A stretch of DNA of 32,736 nt, from assembly GCA_002398565.1 (NCBI GenBank), contig DGZP01000100.1, forward strand, positions 89,444 to 122,179. Reading direction: 5' to 3'. This document shows positions 7,411 through 14,908 of this stretch, in pieces. The notes under the pieces are model-generated. The model did not search any database, was not told the DNA's origin, and saw only the letters and a program-made list of their open reading frames with translations. The position numbers and the translations under genes are program-made. This DNA is from Proteiniphilum sp. UBA4977. Lineage in GTDB: Bacteria; Bacteroidota; Bacteroidia; Bacteroidales; Dysgonomonadaceae. Numbering within the stretch: the first letter of the stretch is position 1; each line of letters opens with the position of its first letter.

Positions 7411-8433
7411 ATGTTTAGATTCGGAAATCCGGAATATTTATGGTTGTTCATTGCCATGCCTTTGTTGCTGGCGGTTTACATCTACCTGAACATCAAAAAG
7501 CGTAAAGCAGTACAAAAGATGGGTATCCTTTCCACGCTCAAGATGATGATGCCTGAATTATCGCTAAAACGTTCTTACCTCAAATTCTGGCTCATTTTTG
7601 CAGTGCTTTGTACGGGCATTTTCATGATTGCACGCCCTCAGTTTGGTACCAAAGTGGAAAAAGTGGAGAAGGAGGGCATAGAGCTGGTGATTGCTATGGA
7701 TGTCTCCAACTCTATGCTTGCCAAAGATGTCTCACCCGACAGGTTGTCGCGTGCAAAACAAATCCTGTCGCGCCTTATTGATGTGCGGAGAAATGACAGG
7801 GTGGCTTTGATTGTCTTCGCCGGAGAAGCATTCGTACAGATGCCACTCACGTCGGATACCCAATCGGCAAAAATATTCCTGAATACTATTGACCCGAGCC
7901 TTGTTCCTATTCAGGGAACGGCCATCGGTGAGGCGATCCGTCTTGGAGTGAGTTCCTTCTCGAGCGACAAAGATATCAGCAAGGCCATGGTGATTATTAC
8001 TGATGGGGAGGATCACGAGGGTGATGCGGCGTCAGCGGCCGCCGATGCGGCAAAGGCCGGTGTGATGGTAAATGTGCTTGGAATAGGTTCTCCCGACGGT
8101 TCTCCCGTGCCCTCACTTGAATATGGAAGTAATTTCATGACTGACAATGAGGGTAATGTAGTAGTCTCACGCCTGAATGAACAAATGGGGATGGAGATAG
8201 CACAAAATGGAGAAGGATTTTATGTGCGCGCCGATAACTCTAACACGGCGATCCGTGCACTTGAAACACAACTCGATGAGCTTGAAACAGGAAAGTCAAC
8301 CAGTCTCTCCTATTCGGAGTACGATGAGAAATTTCCCTTTCTCGCCTGGATGATGCTGATTATCCTGTTGATTGAGATTCTTGTATATGATAAGAAAAAC
8401 CGCTTGTTCAGAAATGTGAAACTCTTTAAATAA
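7411..8433 (+). CDS. batB: BatB, VWA-domain membrane protein
   Basis: Paralogue of the upstream BatA with the same plan: two N-terminal membrane segments (LWLFIAMPLLLAVYIYL; FWLIFAVLCTGIFMIA), a VWA domain, and a C-terminal membrane helix (FLAWMMLIILLIEILVY). The metal site is complete: D97-x-S99-x-S101 (DVSNS), T170 (GTAIGEA) and D198 (IITDGED). Length is 340 aa. Having two intact VWA proteins side by side suggests a heteromeric membrane assembly, but this is inference. It is followed after 81 bases by the TPR protein gene batC, so the operon continues. Confidence 0.92.
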   Translation: MFRFGNPEYLWLFIAMPLLLAVYIYLNIKKRKAVQKMGILSTLKMMMPELSLKRSYLKFWLIFAVLCTGIFMIARPQFGTKVEKVEKEGIELVIAMDVSNSMLAKDVSPDRLSRAKQILSRLIDVRRNDRVALIVFAGEAFVQMPLTSDTQSAKIFLNTIDPSLVPIQGTAIGEAIRLGVSSFSSDKDISKAMVIITDGEDHEGDAASAAADAAKAGVMVNVLGIGSPDGSPVPSLEYGSNFMTDNEGNVVVSRLNEQMGMEIAQNGEGFYVRADNSNTAIRALETQLDELETGKSTSLSYSEYDEKFPFLAWMMLIILLIEILVYDKKNRLFRNVKLFK

Positions 8434-8514
8434 GCCGTCAGTACTCAGCTTAAGAACCGGCGAGTGATTGACCGGAGCCGGAGAGGAATATGACCGTAAA
8501 AAAATGAAAAGAAA

Positions 8515-9240
8515 ATGAACAGACTGTTTGTAAAATATGGATTATTATTGTTGCTGATGCTCTTTCCCTTGTCCGTTTCCGCGCAAAAGGAAGTGCGTAA
8601 AAATATCCGTAAAGGAAACAAGGAATATAGTCAGCAGAAATATTCGGAAGCCACTGCCTCTTATGAAAATGCGGTGAAGGGAAATCCCTCGTCCCGGGAG
8701 GCAAACTACAATCTTGGAAACACATTGTATAAGCGGAAAGAGTGGGATAAATCCATTGAACAGTATAACCATTTCATCTCATTGGAACAGGAAAATCCTA
8801 CGGAGGCTTCTGCTGGTTGGTATAACACCGGAAATGCCATGTTGCAAAAGAAAGAACTGCAAAAATCAATGGAAGCTTACAAAATGGCATTGAGACTGAA
8901 TCCGGAGGACGATGAAGCACGCTACAACCTGGCTGTCGTACAGAAAATGATACAGGATAAGGAGCAACAGGATCAGGGCGAGGGAGAGCAGGAGCAGCAG
9001 AAACAGGAACAACAACAAAATAATAATCAGCAAAACCAAACTCCACAGAATCAGAATGATAAGGAGAAGAAAGCAGAGCAGTCGGAACAGCCGGAACAGA
9101 TGTCGCGTGACAATGCGCGTCAGTTACTTCAGGCCATAGAACAGGATGAGAAGCAGACTCAGGATAAGGTTCAGCAGATTAAAGCCCAGGAGAGGGAGGA
9201 ACAGGCTGAGAATAACAGAAGAAACAATAAAAACTGGTAG
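8515..9240 (+). CDS. batC: BatC, secreted TPR protein
   Basis: A 241-aa protein with a signal peptide (LLLLLMLFPLSVSAQ, cleavage near residue 23), then TPR repeats over about residues 35-145 (for example EANYNLGNTLYKRKEWDKSIEQY and AGWYNTGNAMLQKKELQKSM), then a low-complexity tail rich in Gln, Glu and Asn. Inside the tail is a helix (DNARQLLQAIEQDEKQTQDK) that I recall as recurring in BatC-type proteins. A scaffolding role in the periplasm for BatA, BatB and BatD is inferred from the TPR fold and the operon. The ATG at 8515 follows an A-rich leader; an ATG at 8504 meets a stop at once. batD begins 13 bases after its stop. Confidence 0.9.
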   Translation: MNRLFVKYGLLLLLMLFPLSVSAQKEVRKNIRKGNKEYSQQKYSEATASYENAVKGNPSSREANYNLGNTLYKRKEWDKSIEQYNHFISLEQENPTEASAGWYNTGNAMLQKKELQKSMEAYKMALRLNPEDDEARYNLAVVQKMIQDKEQQDQGEGEQEQQKQEQQQNNNQQNQTPQNQNDKEKKAEQSEQPEQMSRDNARQLLQAIEQDEKQTQDKVQQIKAQEREEQAENNRRNNKNW

Positions 9241-9253
9241 TAGTGTGATACAA

Positions 9254-11092
9254 ATGAATCAGAAACAACACGGCATGATTTTCCTTTTTTTCGTGACACT
9301 CTTGTTCACGGGCAAGGTAACCGTGTCGGAAGCGCAGGTGACATTCAAGGCTGCGGCACCTGCGACGGTTGTACAGGGAGAGCAATTCAGGTTAAGTTAT
9401 GTGTTGAATAAGGAGGGAAGAGATCTGCGTATGCCCGATATGCCCGACTTCGACCTTCTCTTCGGACCCAGTACTTCCACCAGCTACAGTCAGCGTACTG
9501 TCAACGGAAAGACTACTTCCGAGAGCTCGGTAACTTATACATATATTCTTGCGGCGAAGAAAACGGGGTCATTCACCATTCCTGCAGCGTCAATTACTGT
9601 GGATGGAAGCCACTATCAATCTAATACGCTTCAGATCACCGTGCTTCCGCCCGATAAAGCATCATCTCGGGGTGCCGTGCCGGGCGAAAGACAACAGGGT
9701 GAGCGTGCTACTGCAGGTACCGTCTCTGCCCGTGATGCATTTATAAGGGCTATTGTTTCCAAAAACAGTCTCTATGAACAGGAAGGATTCACCGTTACCT
9801 TCCGTCTATACACTACATTGAACATTGTGAATTTCGGAAAAATACAATTCCCCGAATTTGAAGGATTCATGGTTGAAGAGATACCCTTGCCGGTGAATCA
9901 GCAGCTCCAGATGGAGCGTTACAACGACAGGAACTATTATACGGCAGATCTTAGAAAAACGTTGCTCTTCCCGCAGCGTTCGGGTCAGATAACCATCCCT
10001 GCCGGCAATATTGAAATGGTCTTCTCCGTTCCTTCGGGAAAGAGCGTTTCCACTTTTTTTGGTTCACAGGAGGTAATGGCAGATGTGAAGAAAAATCTGA
10101 CGACGAATCCCTTGACAATTAATGTGAAACCATTGCCCCCTAACAAACCGGCCGGTTTTGCCAATGCGGTAGGGACCTTCACGCTGAATTCATCCATCAG
10201 CTCTGAAAAAATCAAAGCCAACGAGGCGCTTACTCTTACACTTGAGATCTCCGGTACAGGTAACATAAAGCTTATACGCAACCCCGAGATTGCTTTTCCC
10301 GATAATTTTGAATTGTATGACCCCGCCGTTGATAACGCGTTGAATGCAACTACAAACGGGCTTACCGGCATCCGGAAGATTTCCTATATGGCTATCCCAC
10401 GGTATGAGGGAAGTTATTCAATACCATCTGTGGAATTTACCTATTTTGACCCCGGGACAAGCAGCTATAAAACGCTGACCACACCCCAATACAATTTACA
10501 GATAGCCAAAGGAGATCCCGGAAGTGCCGCCGGTAACTTTGTAAACCGGCAGGATGTAGAGGTAGAGCAGGATATACGCTTTCTGAAGACTGGTGATCCG
10601 ATCTATCTCTCACGCACAGAATTTTTTGCAGGGTCTTTTGCATACTGGTTGTGGTATCTGGTTCCTCTGATATTGCTGGTTTTATTTTTCGTGATCAACC
10701 GGAAGCAGGCGCGGGAAAATGCAAATGTTGCGCTGATGCGTACAAAGAAGGCCAACAAGATGGCCATAAAACGATTGAAAATGGCAGGAAAATACCTCAG
10801 GGAGCACGACAAGGAGAAGTTCTATGATGAAGTGTTGCGAGCACTATGGGGGTATTTCAGTGACAAGCTCTCCATTCCTGTGGCACGGCTTTCTAAACAC
10901 AATATTGAGTCGGAATTATCAAAACAGGGTGTCAGCGAAGAGCTTGCAGGCAGGTTCTTGCAGATTCTCGATACCTGTGAGTTTGCCCGTTATGCCCCTG
11001 CAGAGAGTGATGCCGGCATGGACCGGATTTATCAGGCTACTGTGGAGACAATAGGTGAGATGGAGAATAAGTTGAAAAAAAGAGTAAGATAA
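9254..11092 (+). CDS. batD: BatD, membrane aerotolerance protein
   Basis: Largest Bat protein, 612 aa from the ATG at 9254 (MNQKQHGMIFLFF); a longer frame upstream overlaps batC and lacks signal-peptide logic. It has an N-terminal signal peptide ending near SEAQ, a long beta-rich periplasmic region made of repeated Ig-like units (VTFKAAAPATVVQGEQFRL; FTLNSSISSEKIKANEALTL), one membrane helix at about residues 460-485 (YWLWYLVPLILLVLFFV), and a cytosolic helical domain. This fits the BatD/oxygen tolerance family. The cytosolic domain resembles that of the 5313-6380 protein. The role is probably to hold the periplasmic and cytosolic parts of the Bat complex together (inference). Confidence 0.9.
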   Translation: MNQKQHGMIFLFFVTLLFTGKVTVSEAQVTFKAAAPATVVQGEQFRLSYVLNKEGRDLRMPDMPDFDLLFGPSTSTSYSQRTVNGKTTSESSVTYTYILAAKKTGSFTIPAASITVDGSHYQSNTLQITVLPPDKASSRGAVPGERQQGERATAGTVSARDAFIRAIVSKNSLYEQEGFTVTFRLYTTLNIVNFGKIQFPEFEGFMVEEIPLPVNQQLQMERYNDRNYYTADLRKTLLFPQRSGQITIPAGNIEMVFSVPSGKSVSTFFGSQEVMADVKKNLTTNPLTINVKPLPPNKPAGFANAVGTFTLNSSISSEKIKANEALTLTLEISGTGNIKLIRNPEIAFPDNFELYDPAVDNALNATTNGLTGIRKISYMAIPRYEGSYSIPSVEFTYFDPGTSSYKTLTTPQYNLQIAKGDPGSAAGNFVNRQDVEVEQDIRFLKTGDPIYLSRTEFFAGSFAYWLWYLVPLILLVLFFVINRKQARENANVALMRTKKANKMAIKRLKMAGKYLREHDKEKFYDEVLRALWGYFSDKLSIPVARLSKHNIESELSKQGVSEELAGRFLQILDTCEFARYAPAESDAGMDRIYQATVETIGEMENKLKKRVR

Positions 11093-11120
11093 TTGTGAAA
11101 GTAAAGAGTGAAAAAATCGT

Positions 11121-11882
11121 ATGAAACCATTCCAATTTATACTTATACTACTGTTTGTTTTTCCTGCAAGCATCAGGGTGTGGGGGCAGGAAAGCGAGGC
11201 TGCTCAGGCATACAGGAATCAGGACTACAAAAAAAGTATTGAATTGTACGAACAGCTCGTAACACAAGGTATCCGCGAAAATAAGGAGTCGGCGCAACTT
11301 TATTTTAATCTTGGCAATGCTTATTTCAGAGACAATAAAACAGGTAAGGCTATTTTGAACTATGAAAGGGCTCTCCTGCTGGATCCCGGCGACGGCGATA
11401 TACGACACAATCTTCGTTTTGCCAGAAACAGGACTGTAGATCGTATTAACACAGCAGGTGACTTGTTTATCACAAACTGGTTTCACGCTGTACGTAACCT
11501 ATACAACTCCAATGCATGGGCAAATATTGGCATCATGTTTTTTATTCTTTTTTTAATAACAGTGGGAGTTTTTCTTTTTATTCGCATTCTGTGGATCAGG
11601 AAAAGTGCCTTTTATACAGGCATTGTGCTTTTTGTTCTGATGATTATGACAAATATATTTGCCTTCAGTCAAAAAAGCGAACGTATTCACAGAAATTATG
11701 CGATTGTCATGACGGGAGCAGCCCGGGTAAATGCATCACCCGACGAAAACAGCAACGCTCTTTTTGAACTGCATGAAGGAACAAAAGTGAAGGTCAGGAG
11801 TAGCGATGCCAACTGGTACGAAATTGAGATTGCAAACGGCAGCGTGGGTTGGACATCAAAACAAAACGTGGAGATTATATGA
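11121..11882 (+). CDS. batE: BatE, TPR and SH3-domain membrane protein
   Basis: A 253-aa protein with an N-terminal signal segment (FILILLFVFPASIRVWG), TPR repeats to about residue 110 (YFNLGNAYFRDNKTGKAILNYERAL), two membrane helices near residues 133-156 and 162-183, and a C-terminal bacterial SH3 domain from about residue 190 (ARVNASPDENSNALFELHEG ... WYEIEIANGSVGWTS). This order matches BatE of Bacteroidota. SH3 domains of this type often bind peptides or cell wall, so contact with envelope material is possible. The stop TGA at 11880-11882 overlaps the ATG of the PAP2 gene, so the two are probably cotranslated. Confidence 0.9.
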   Translation: MKPFQFILILLFVFPASIRVWGQESEAAQAYRNQDYKKSIELYEQLVTQGIRENKESAQLYFNLGNAYFRDNKTGKAILNYERALLLDPGDGDIRHNLRFARNRTVDRINTAGDLFITNWFHAVRNLYNSNAWANIGIMFFILFLITVGVFLFIRILWIRKSAFYTGIVLFVLMIMTNIFAFSQKSERIHRNYAIVMTGAARVNASPDENSNALFELHEGTKVKVRSSDANWYEIEIANGSVGWTSKQNVEII

Positions 11883-12577
11883 ATGAGGCCATAGACAGAC
11901 TGTTGCCGTTGGAACGAAACTTGTTCTTTGCACTAAACGGCAGCGATTCGCAATTTATTGACAATGTGATGTGGATGCTGAGTGGCAGGCTGGTATGGAT
12001 ACCTCTTTTTTTGTTCATTATTTTTCTCTTCTTTTATAAAACCAACTGGAAAGATGGTTTGCTGGTAACCCTGTTTTTTATCTTGCTATTTGCCGCATGC
12101 GATCAGTTGGCGTCTTCATTCTTCAAACCATTGTTCGAGCGTTTTCGACCCACACATCATCCCGACTTCAAGGAACTGGTCGACATTGTGAACGGTTACC
12201 GGGGAGGCCGCTTTGGTTTTATTTCCAGCCATGCGACAAACAGTTTCGGACTGGCTGTCTTCCTGAGTCTGCTCTTCAGGTATCGCCGGACAACAATCGT
12301 TGTATTATTATGGGCCTTGCTGAACAGTTATACCCGTATTTATCTTGGCGTACATTTTGTTTCTGACATTCTGGCCGGTATGATAGCAGGCTCAGTACTG
12401 GGTTATCTGTTTTATGAGCTGCTTCGTTTAACGAGGTCTTTTCTGCTACATCTTCCAGAATCGAAAAATATCCCTCTATATAGTCGTCCGCACGCTCACC
12501 TTTTATCCATTTTTATTCCCTCCTATCTTCTTGTCTTGATTATTTTTAGTTCATTTTTAGCAACTTTACCTCATTGA
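11879..12577 (+). CDS. PAP2 family membrane phosphatase
   Basis: A 232-aa membrane protein with all three PAP2 motifs: K83-x6-R90-P91 (KPLFERFRP), SSH with His118 (SSHATNSFG), and R153-x5-H159-x3-D163 (RIYLGVHFVSD). These form the catalytic site that removes phosphate from lipid phosphates such as undecaprenyl diphosphate or phosphatidic acid; the substrate here is unknown. Hydrophobic helices flank the motifs. I chose ATG 11879, which overlaps the batE stop as ATGA; a TTG 30 bases upstream is less likely. A hairpin terminator follows within 20 bases, so it is the last gene of the Bat transcript. Confidence 0.9.
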   Translation: MNEAIDRLLPLERNLFFALNGSDSQFIDNVMWMLSGRLVWIPLFLFIIFLFFYKTNWKDGLLVTLFFILLFAACDQLASSFFKPLFERFRPTHHPDFKELVDIVNGYRGGRFGFISSHATNSFGLAVFLSLLFRYRRTTIVVLLWALLNSYTRIYLGVHFVSDILAGMIAGSVLGYLFYELLRLTRSFLLHLPESKNIPLYSRPHAHLLSIFIPSYLLVLIIFSSFLATLPH

Positions 12578-12595
12578 ATATGTTCTATTGACAGA

Positions 12596-12620
12596 TACGA
12601 AACATTTTCGTAAATATTTT
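12596..12620 (+). terminator. Hairpin terminator after the Bat operon
   Basis: TACGAAA and TTTCGTA form a perfect 7-bp stem with a CAT loop, followed by AATATTTT. It lies 18 bases after the PAP2 stop and before the next promoter. Confidence 0.55.
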
Positions 12621-12629
12621 TAGAAATAG

Positions 12630-12660
12630 TTTGGGATATCTTTTTTTTTGTGTAAGTTTA
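12630..12660 (+). promoter_or_regulatory. Bacteroidota-type promoter of the small HTH gene
   Basis: TTTG at 12630-12633 and TAAGTTTA at 12653-12660 are separated by 19 bases, the spacing expected for TTTG-N19-21-TAnnTTTG, with one mismatch at the last base of the -7 box. This is the best two-part promoter in the window. Confidence 0.6.
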
Positions 12661-12709
12661 GGGCACGAAATGAATCCTGAATGTATTATCAACATAAAAA
12701 TAAAAAGCC

Positions 12710-13000
12710 ATGGCAAGAACAATTACTTTTAATGAGTTGCGAGAACTGAAAGACAAACTCCCTGATGGTAGTATCCACCAAATAGCTGCGGAATTGGATA
12801 TGAAACCTGAAACAGTCCGGAATTATTTTGGTGGATACAACTACAAGGAAGGGAAAAGTGTGGGAATACACATTGAACCCGGACCAAATGGTGGTATTGT
12901 TGTGCTCGACGATACCACAATTTTTGATAAAGCGTTGAGAATACTCGGACTTGAAGATTATCCTCAACCCGATGCTGTTGAAACGACAGAAGTAGATTAA
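12710..13000 (+). CDS. Small HTH-like (putative DNA-binding) protein
   Basis: A 96-aa soluble protein. Residues about 19-41 look like a helix-turn-helix (DGSIHQIAAELDMKPETVRNYF), followed by a glycine-rich segment (GGYNYKEGKSVGIHIEPGPN) and a short C-terminal helix (DKALRILGLE). I recall similar small proteins across Bacteroidales annotated only as DNA-binding; no target or function is known to me. It has its own well-formed promoter and is bracketed by the Bat terminator upstream and an inverted repeat downstream, which points to a monocistronic, perhaps highly expressed gene. The leader before the ATG is A-rich (AAAAATAAAAAGCC). Confidence 0.8.
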   Translation: MARTITFNELRELKDKLPDGSIHQIAAELDMKPETVRNYFGGYNYKEGKSVGIHIEPGPNGGIVVLDDTTIFDKALRILGLEDYPQPDAVETTEVD

Positions 13001-13007
13001 AAATAGG

Positions 13008-13054
13008 AGGTAACCCGGTATTTTATGCAGAGACAGCCGGATGTGGGGTTACCT
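13008..13054 (+). other. Inverted repeat between the HTH gene and the UspA gene
   Basis: AGGTAACCC at 13008-13016 pairs perfectly with GGGTTACCT at 13046-13054, with a 29-base loop that contains CCGG. It starts 7 bases after the HTH stop codon. It may be a terminator or an RNA structure, but no U-tract follows. It could also be an operator for the USP gene. Confidence 0.4.
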
Positions 13055-13116
13055 GGTCTTTGTCCCAACCCGTTGTTTATGGTTACAATCCATGGACACG
13101 CAAAGAATATACAAGT

Positions 13117-14262
13117 ATGGAAAAAGATGGTAAAAAGAAAAATTCGCACGATGAAAAACTGGTTACTGTGGCCATTCATTCCTATGAAAAAGCCCACATC
13201 TTAAAATCTATCCTTGAGTCGGAAGGTATTCCGGCAGTGATACATGGAATTAAGATGATTGATCCAGTTATTCCCGGTAACGTGCGTGTACGCATAAATG
13301 AAACCGACCTTTCTGAGGCACTCCGTATAATTGAAAAGGTTGATTTTACATCCCAGGCAGATAAAGAACTGGAACGGGAGATAAGAAAAGAAATTCTTGT
13401 GCCGGTAGATTTTTCCGAATACTCTCTTGCGGCATGTGAATTTGGCTTTCGTCTGGCACAGGACTTGGATTGTAAGGTGAAACTCCTGCACGCTTTTTTT
13501 ACACCTTTTTACCCGGGTGCAATACCTTTTGGCGACTCTTTTACCTTACAGGCAACCGACAAAGAAATTTACCAGGATATTAAAAGCAAAACGGAGAGCG
13601 AGATGCAGAACCTGGTTAAAAAAATAGAAATGGAAATAACAGCAGGAACACTTCCGAGAGTCTCCTATCAGACGGTGCTATTGGAAGGTCTTCCTGAAGA
13701 AGAGATTATTTCCTACTCTAAAAAGATGCGACCTACGGCCATTGTAATGGGCACAAGGGGAAAGAATGCCAAAGAGCTCGATCTGATCGGCAGTGTGACT
13801 GCAGAGGTAATGGAAGGCTGCAGGACACCAATATTTGCCATTCCCGAGGGTGCAAAGGCCAGAGATCTTTCAGCAATGAAGAACATTGTTTTTCTGACCA
13901 ATTTTCAGGAGCGTGAATTCAAGGCTTTCGATATTATGATGCGTTTCCTGAAGAAATATCCGGTAAAAGTATATCTCACCCATATTGCAAAAAAGGAAGA
14001 TGTATGGAATGAAATAAAACTATCGGGTATTCAGAAACGTTTTTCTGATTTATACCCTCAATTGCAGACCGAATACAGGCTGATTGAGCATAATGAAGGG
14101 ATGGAGGAGTCTATCGATAAATTTGTGAAAGAGCAAAATATTGACATAATCTCTTTATCGAGTTCCCGTAGAAACATCTTTGCGAGAATGTTCAACCCCG
14201 GTATTGCCCGCAGGATGTTATTTCATTCCGATACGCCGCTGCTGGTGATTAAAGGGATGTAG
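13117..14262 (+). CDS. Tandem universal stress protein with N-terminal DUF2007-like domain
   Basis: A 381-aa cytosolic protein. Residues about 15-85 resemble DUF2007, a small putative signalling domain (VTVAIHSYEKAHILKSILES ... VRVRINETDLSEALRIIEK). Residues about 92-245 form a UspA domain starting EILVPVDFSEYSLAA and ending in an ATP-binding G-x2-G-x9-GS signature from G212 (GTRGKNAKELDLIGS). A second, degenerate UspA domain follows (NIVFLTNFQEREFKAFDIMM ... DTPLLVIKGM) without a clear glycine motif. The start is ATG 13117; an upstream TTG at 13060 would overlap the region just after the inverted repeat and is unlikely. A general stress or nucleotide-sensing role is inferred from the family. 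Confidence 0.87.
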   Translation: MEKDGKKKNSHDEKLVTVAIHSYEKAHILKSILESEGIPAVIHGIKMIDPVIPGNVRVRINETDLSEALRIIEKVDFTSQADKELEREIRKEILVPVDFSEYSLAACEFGFRLAQDLDCKVKLLHAFFTPFYPGAIPFGDSFTLQATDKEIYQDIKSKTESEMQNLVKKIEMEITAGTLPRVSYQTVLLEGLPEEEIISYSKKMRPTAIVMGTRGKNAKELDLIGSVTAEVMEGCRTPIFAIPEGAKARDLSAMKNIVFLTNFQEREFKAFDIMMRFLKKYPVKVYLTHIAKKEDVWNEIKLSGIQKRFSDLYPQLQTEYRLIEHNEGMEESIDKFVKEQNIDIISLSSSRRNIFARMFNPGIARRMLFHSDTPLLVIKGM

Positions 14263-14273
14263 TGTTATTATGC

Positions 14274-14316
14274 AAAACCCGAAAAAGGCAGCGAAGAGCT
14301 GCCTTTTTCGGGTTTT
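14274..14316. terminator. Bidirectional terminator, perfect 19-bp stem
   Basis: AAAACCCGAAAAAGGCAGC at 14274-14292 pairs with its exact complement at 14298-14316 around a GAAGA loop. The stem begins with A's and ends with T's, so it can terminate on both strands. It lies between the convergent UspA and OmpH genes. Confidence 0.9.
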
Positions 14317-14331
14317 GTACGTGGGTCAGTT

Positions 14332-14841
14332 TTACTTCAGACCCAGTTTGGTCTTTACATTGGATGTAATATTTGTAGCTGTGGGGCTCACATACACAAT
14401 AGGTGATTGCATGGTGGAGACATCGAAAACAAAAGTATATTTGTTTTCATCTCCCACTGCTTTGATAGCATCGGCAATTTTTTTGTTGACCGGTTCCAGC
14501 AATTTTTGCTGTAATTGTTGCATCTCCTGCTGGCTGTTTTGCAGGTAAACCTGATATCTTTCCTGAATCTGGGCAAGTTGCTTTTGCTGATCTTGCTGTA
14601 TCGCCTCAGACGAAGCTGGAGTTTTATTGAATTCTTCTGATTTTTTGTTGAACTCATCAACCAATGCTTGTCCGTTTTTGGAAATTTCCTCCTGCTTGGT
14701 ATTGAGTTGCGTCTCAATGCCGGCCAATTCGGGCATTGCCGAGAAAATCTCCTGTGCATTAAGGTATGCCAGTTTCACATCTTGTGCCACAGCTGCTATG
14801 GGAGCCAGTGAAATAAAAAAGATCAATAATTTTTTTAACAT
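14332..14841 (-). CDS. OmpH/Skp-family periplasmic chaperone (second copy)
   Basis: A 169-aa secreted protein with a signal peptide (LLIFFISLAPIAAVAQ), a short beta segment (VKLAYLNAQEIFSAMPE), a long Gln/Lys/Glu-rich coiled coil to about residue 125, and a closing beta part (YTFVFDVSTMQSPIVYVSPT). This is the trimeric Skp plan of holdase chaperones that carry unfolded outer-membrane proteins to the BAM complex. It is the last gene of the uppS-bamA-ompH-ompH run and lies 67 bases after its paralogue. The strong terminator at 14274-14316 follows its stop. Confidence 0.92.
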   Translation of the reverse strand: MLKKLLIFFISLAPIAAVAQDVKLAYLNAQEIFSAMPELAGIETQLNTKQEEISKNGQALVDEFNKKSEEFNKTPASSEAIQQDQQKQLAQIQERYQVYLQNSQQEMQQLQQKLLEPVNKKIADAIKAVGDENKYTFVFDVSTMQSPIVYVSPTATNITSNVKTKLGLK

Positions 14842-14908
14842 GATTTCTATTTGTAATTTATTATTAAAAATTCCTGGTTAAAACGTCACAAAGATAAACT
14901 ATTTATTA

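Noticed and set aside
3371..8433. A MoxR plus VWA gene set as a possible phage-defence system
   Set aside because: Gene order and domain content match the chromosomal Bat aerotolerance operon; no nuclease, toxin or mobile-element gene is nearby.
9146..9253. Longer batD start inside batC
   Set aside because: It would overlap batC by about 95 bases and bury the signal peptide. The ATG at 9254 fits.
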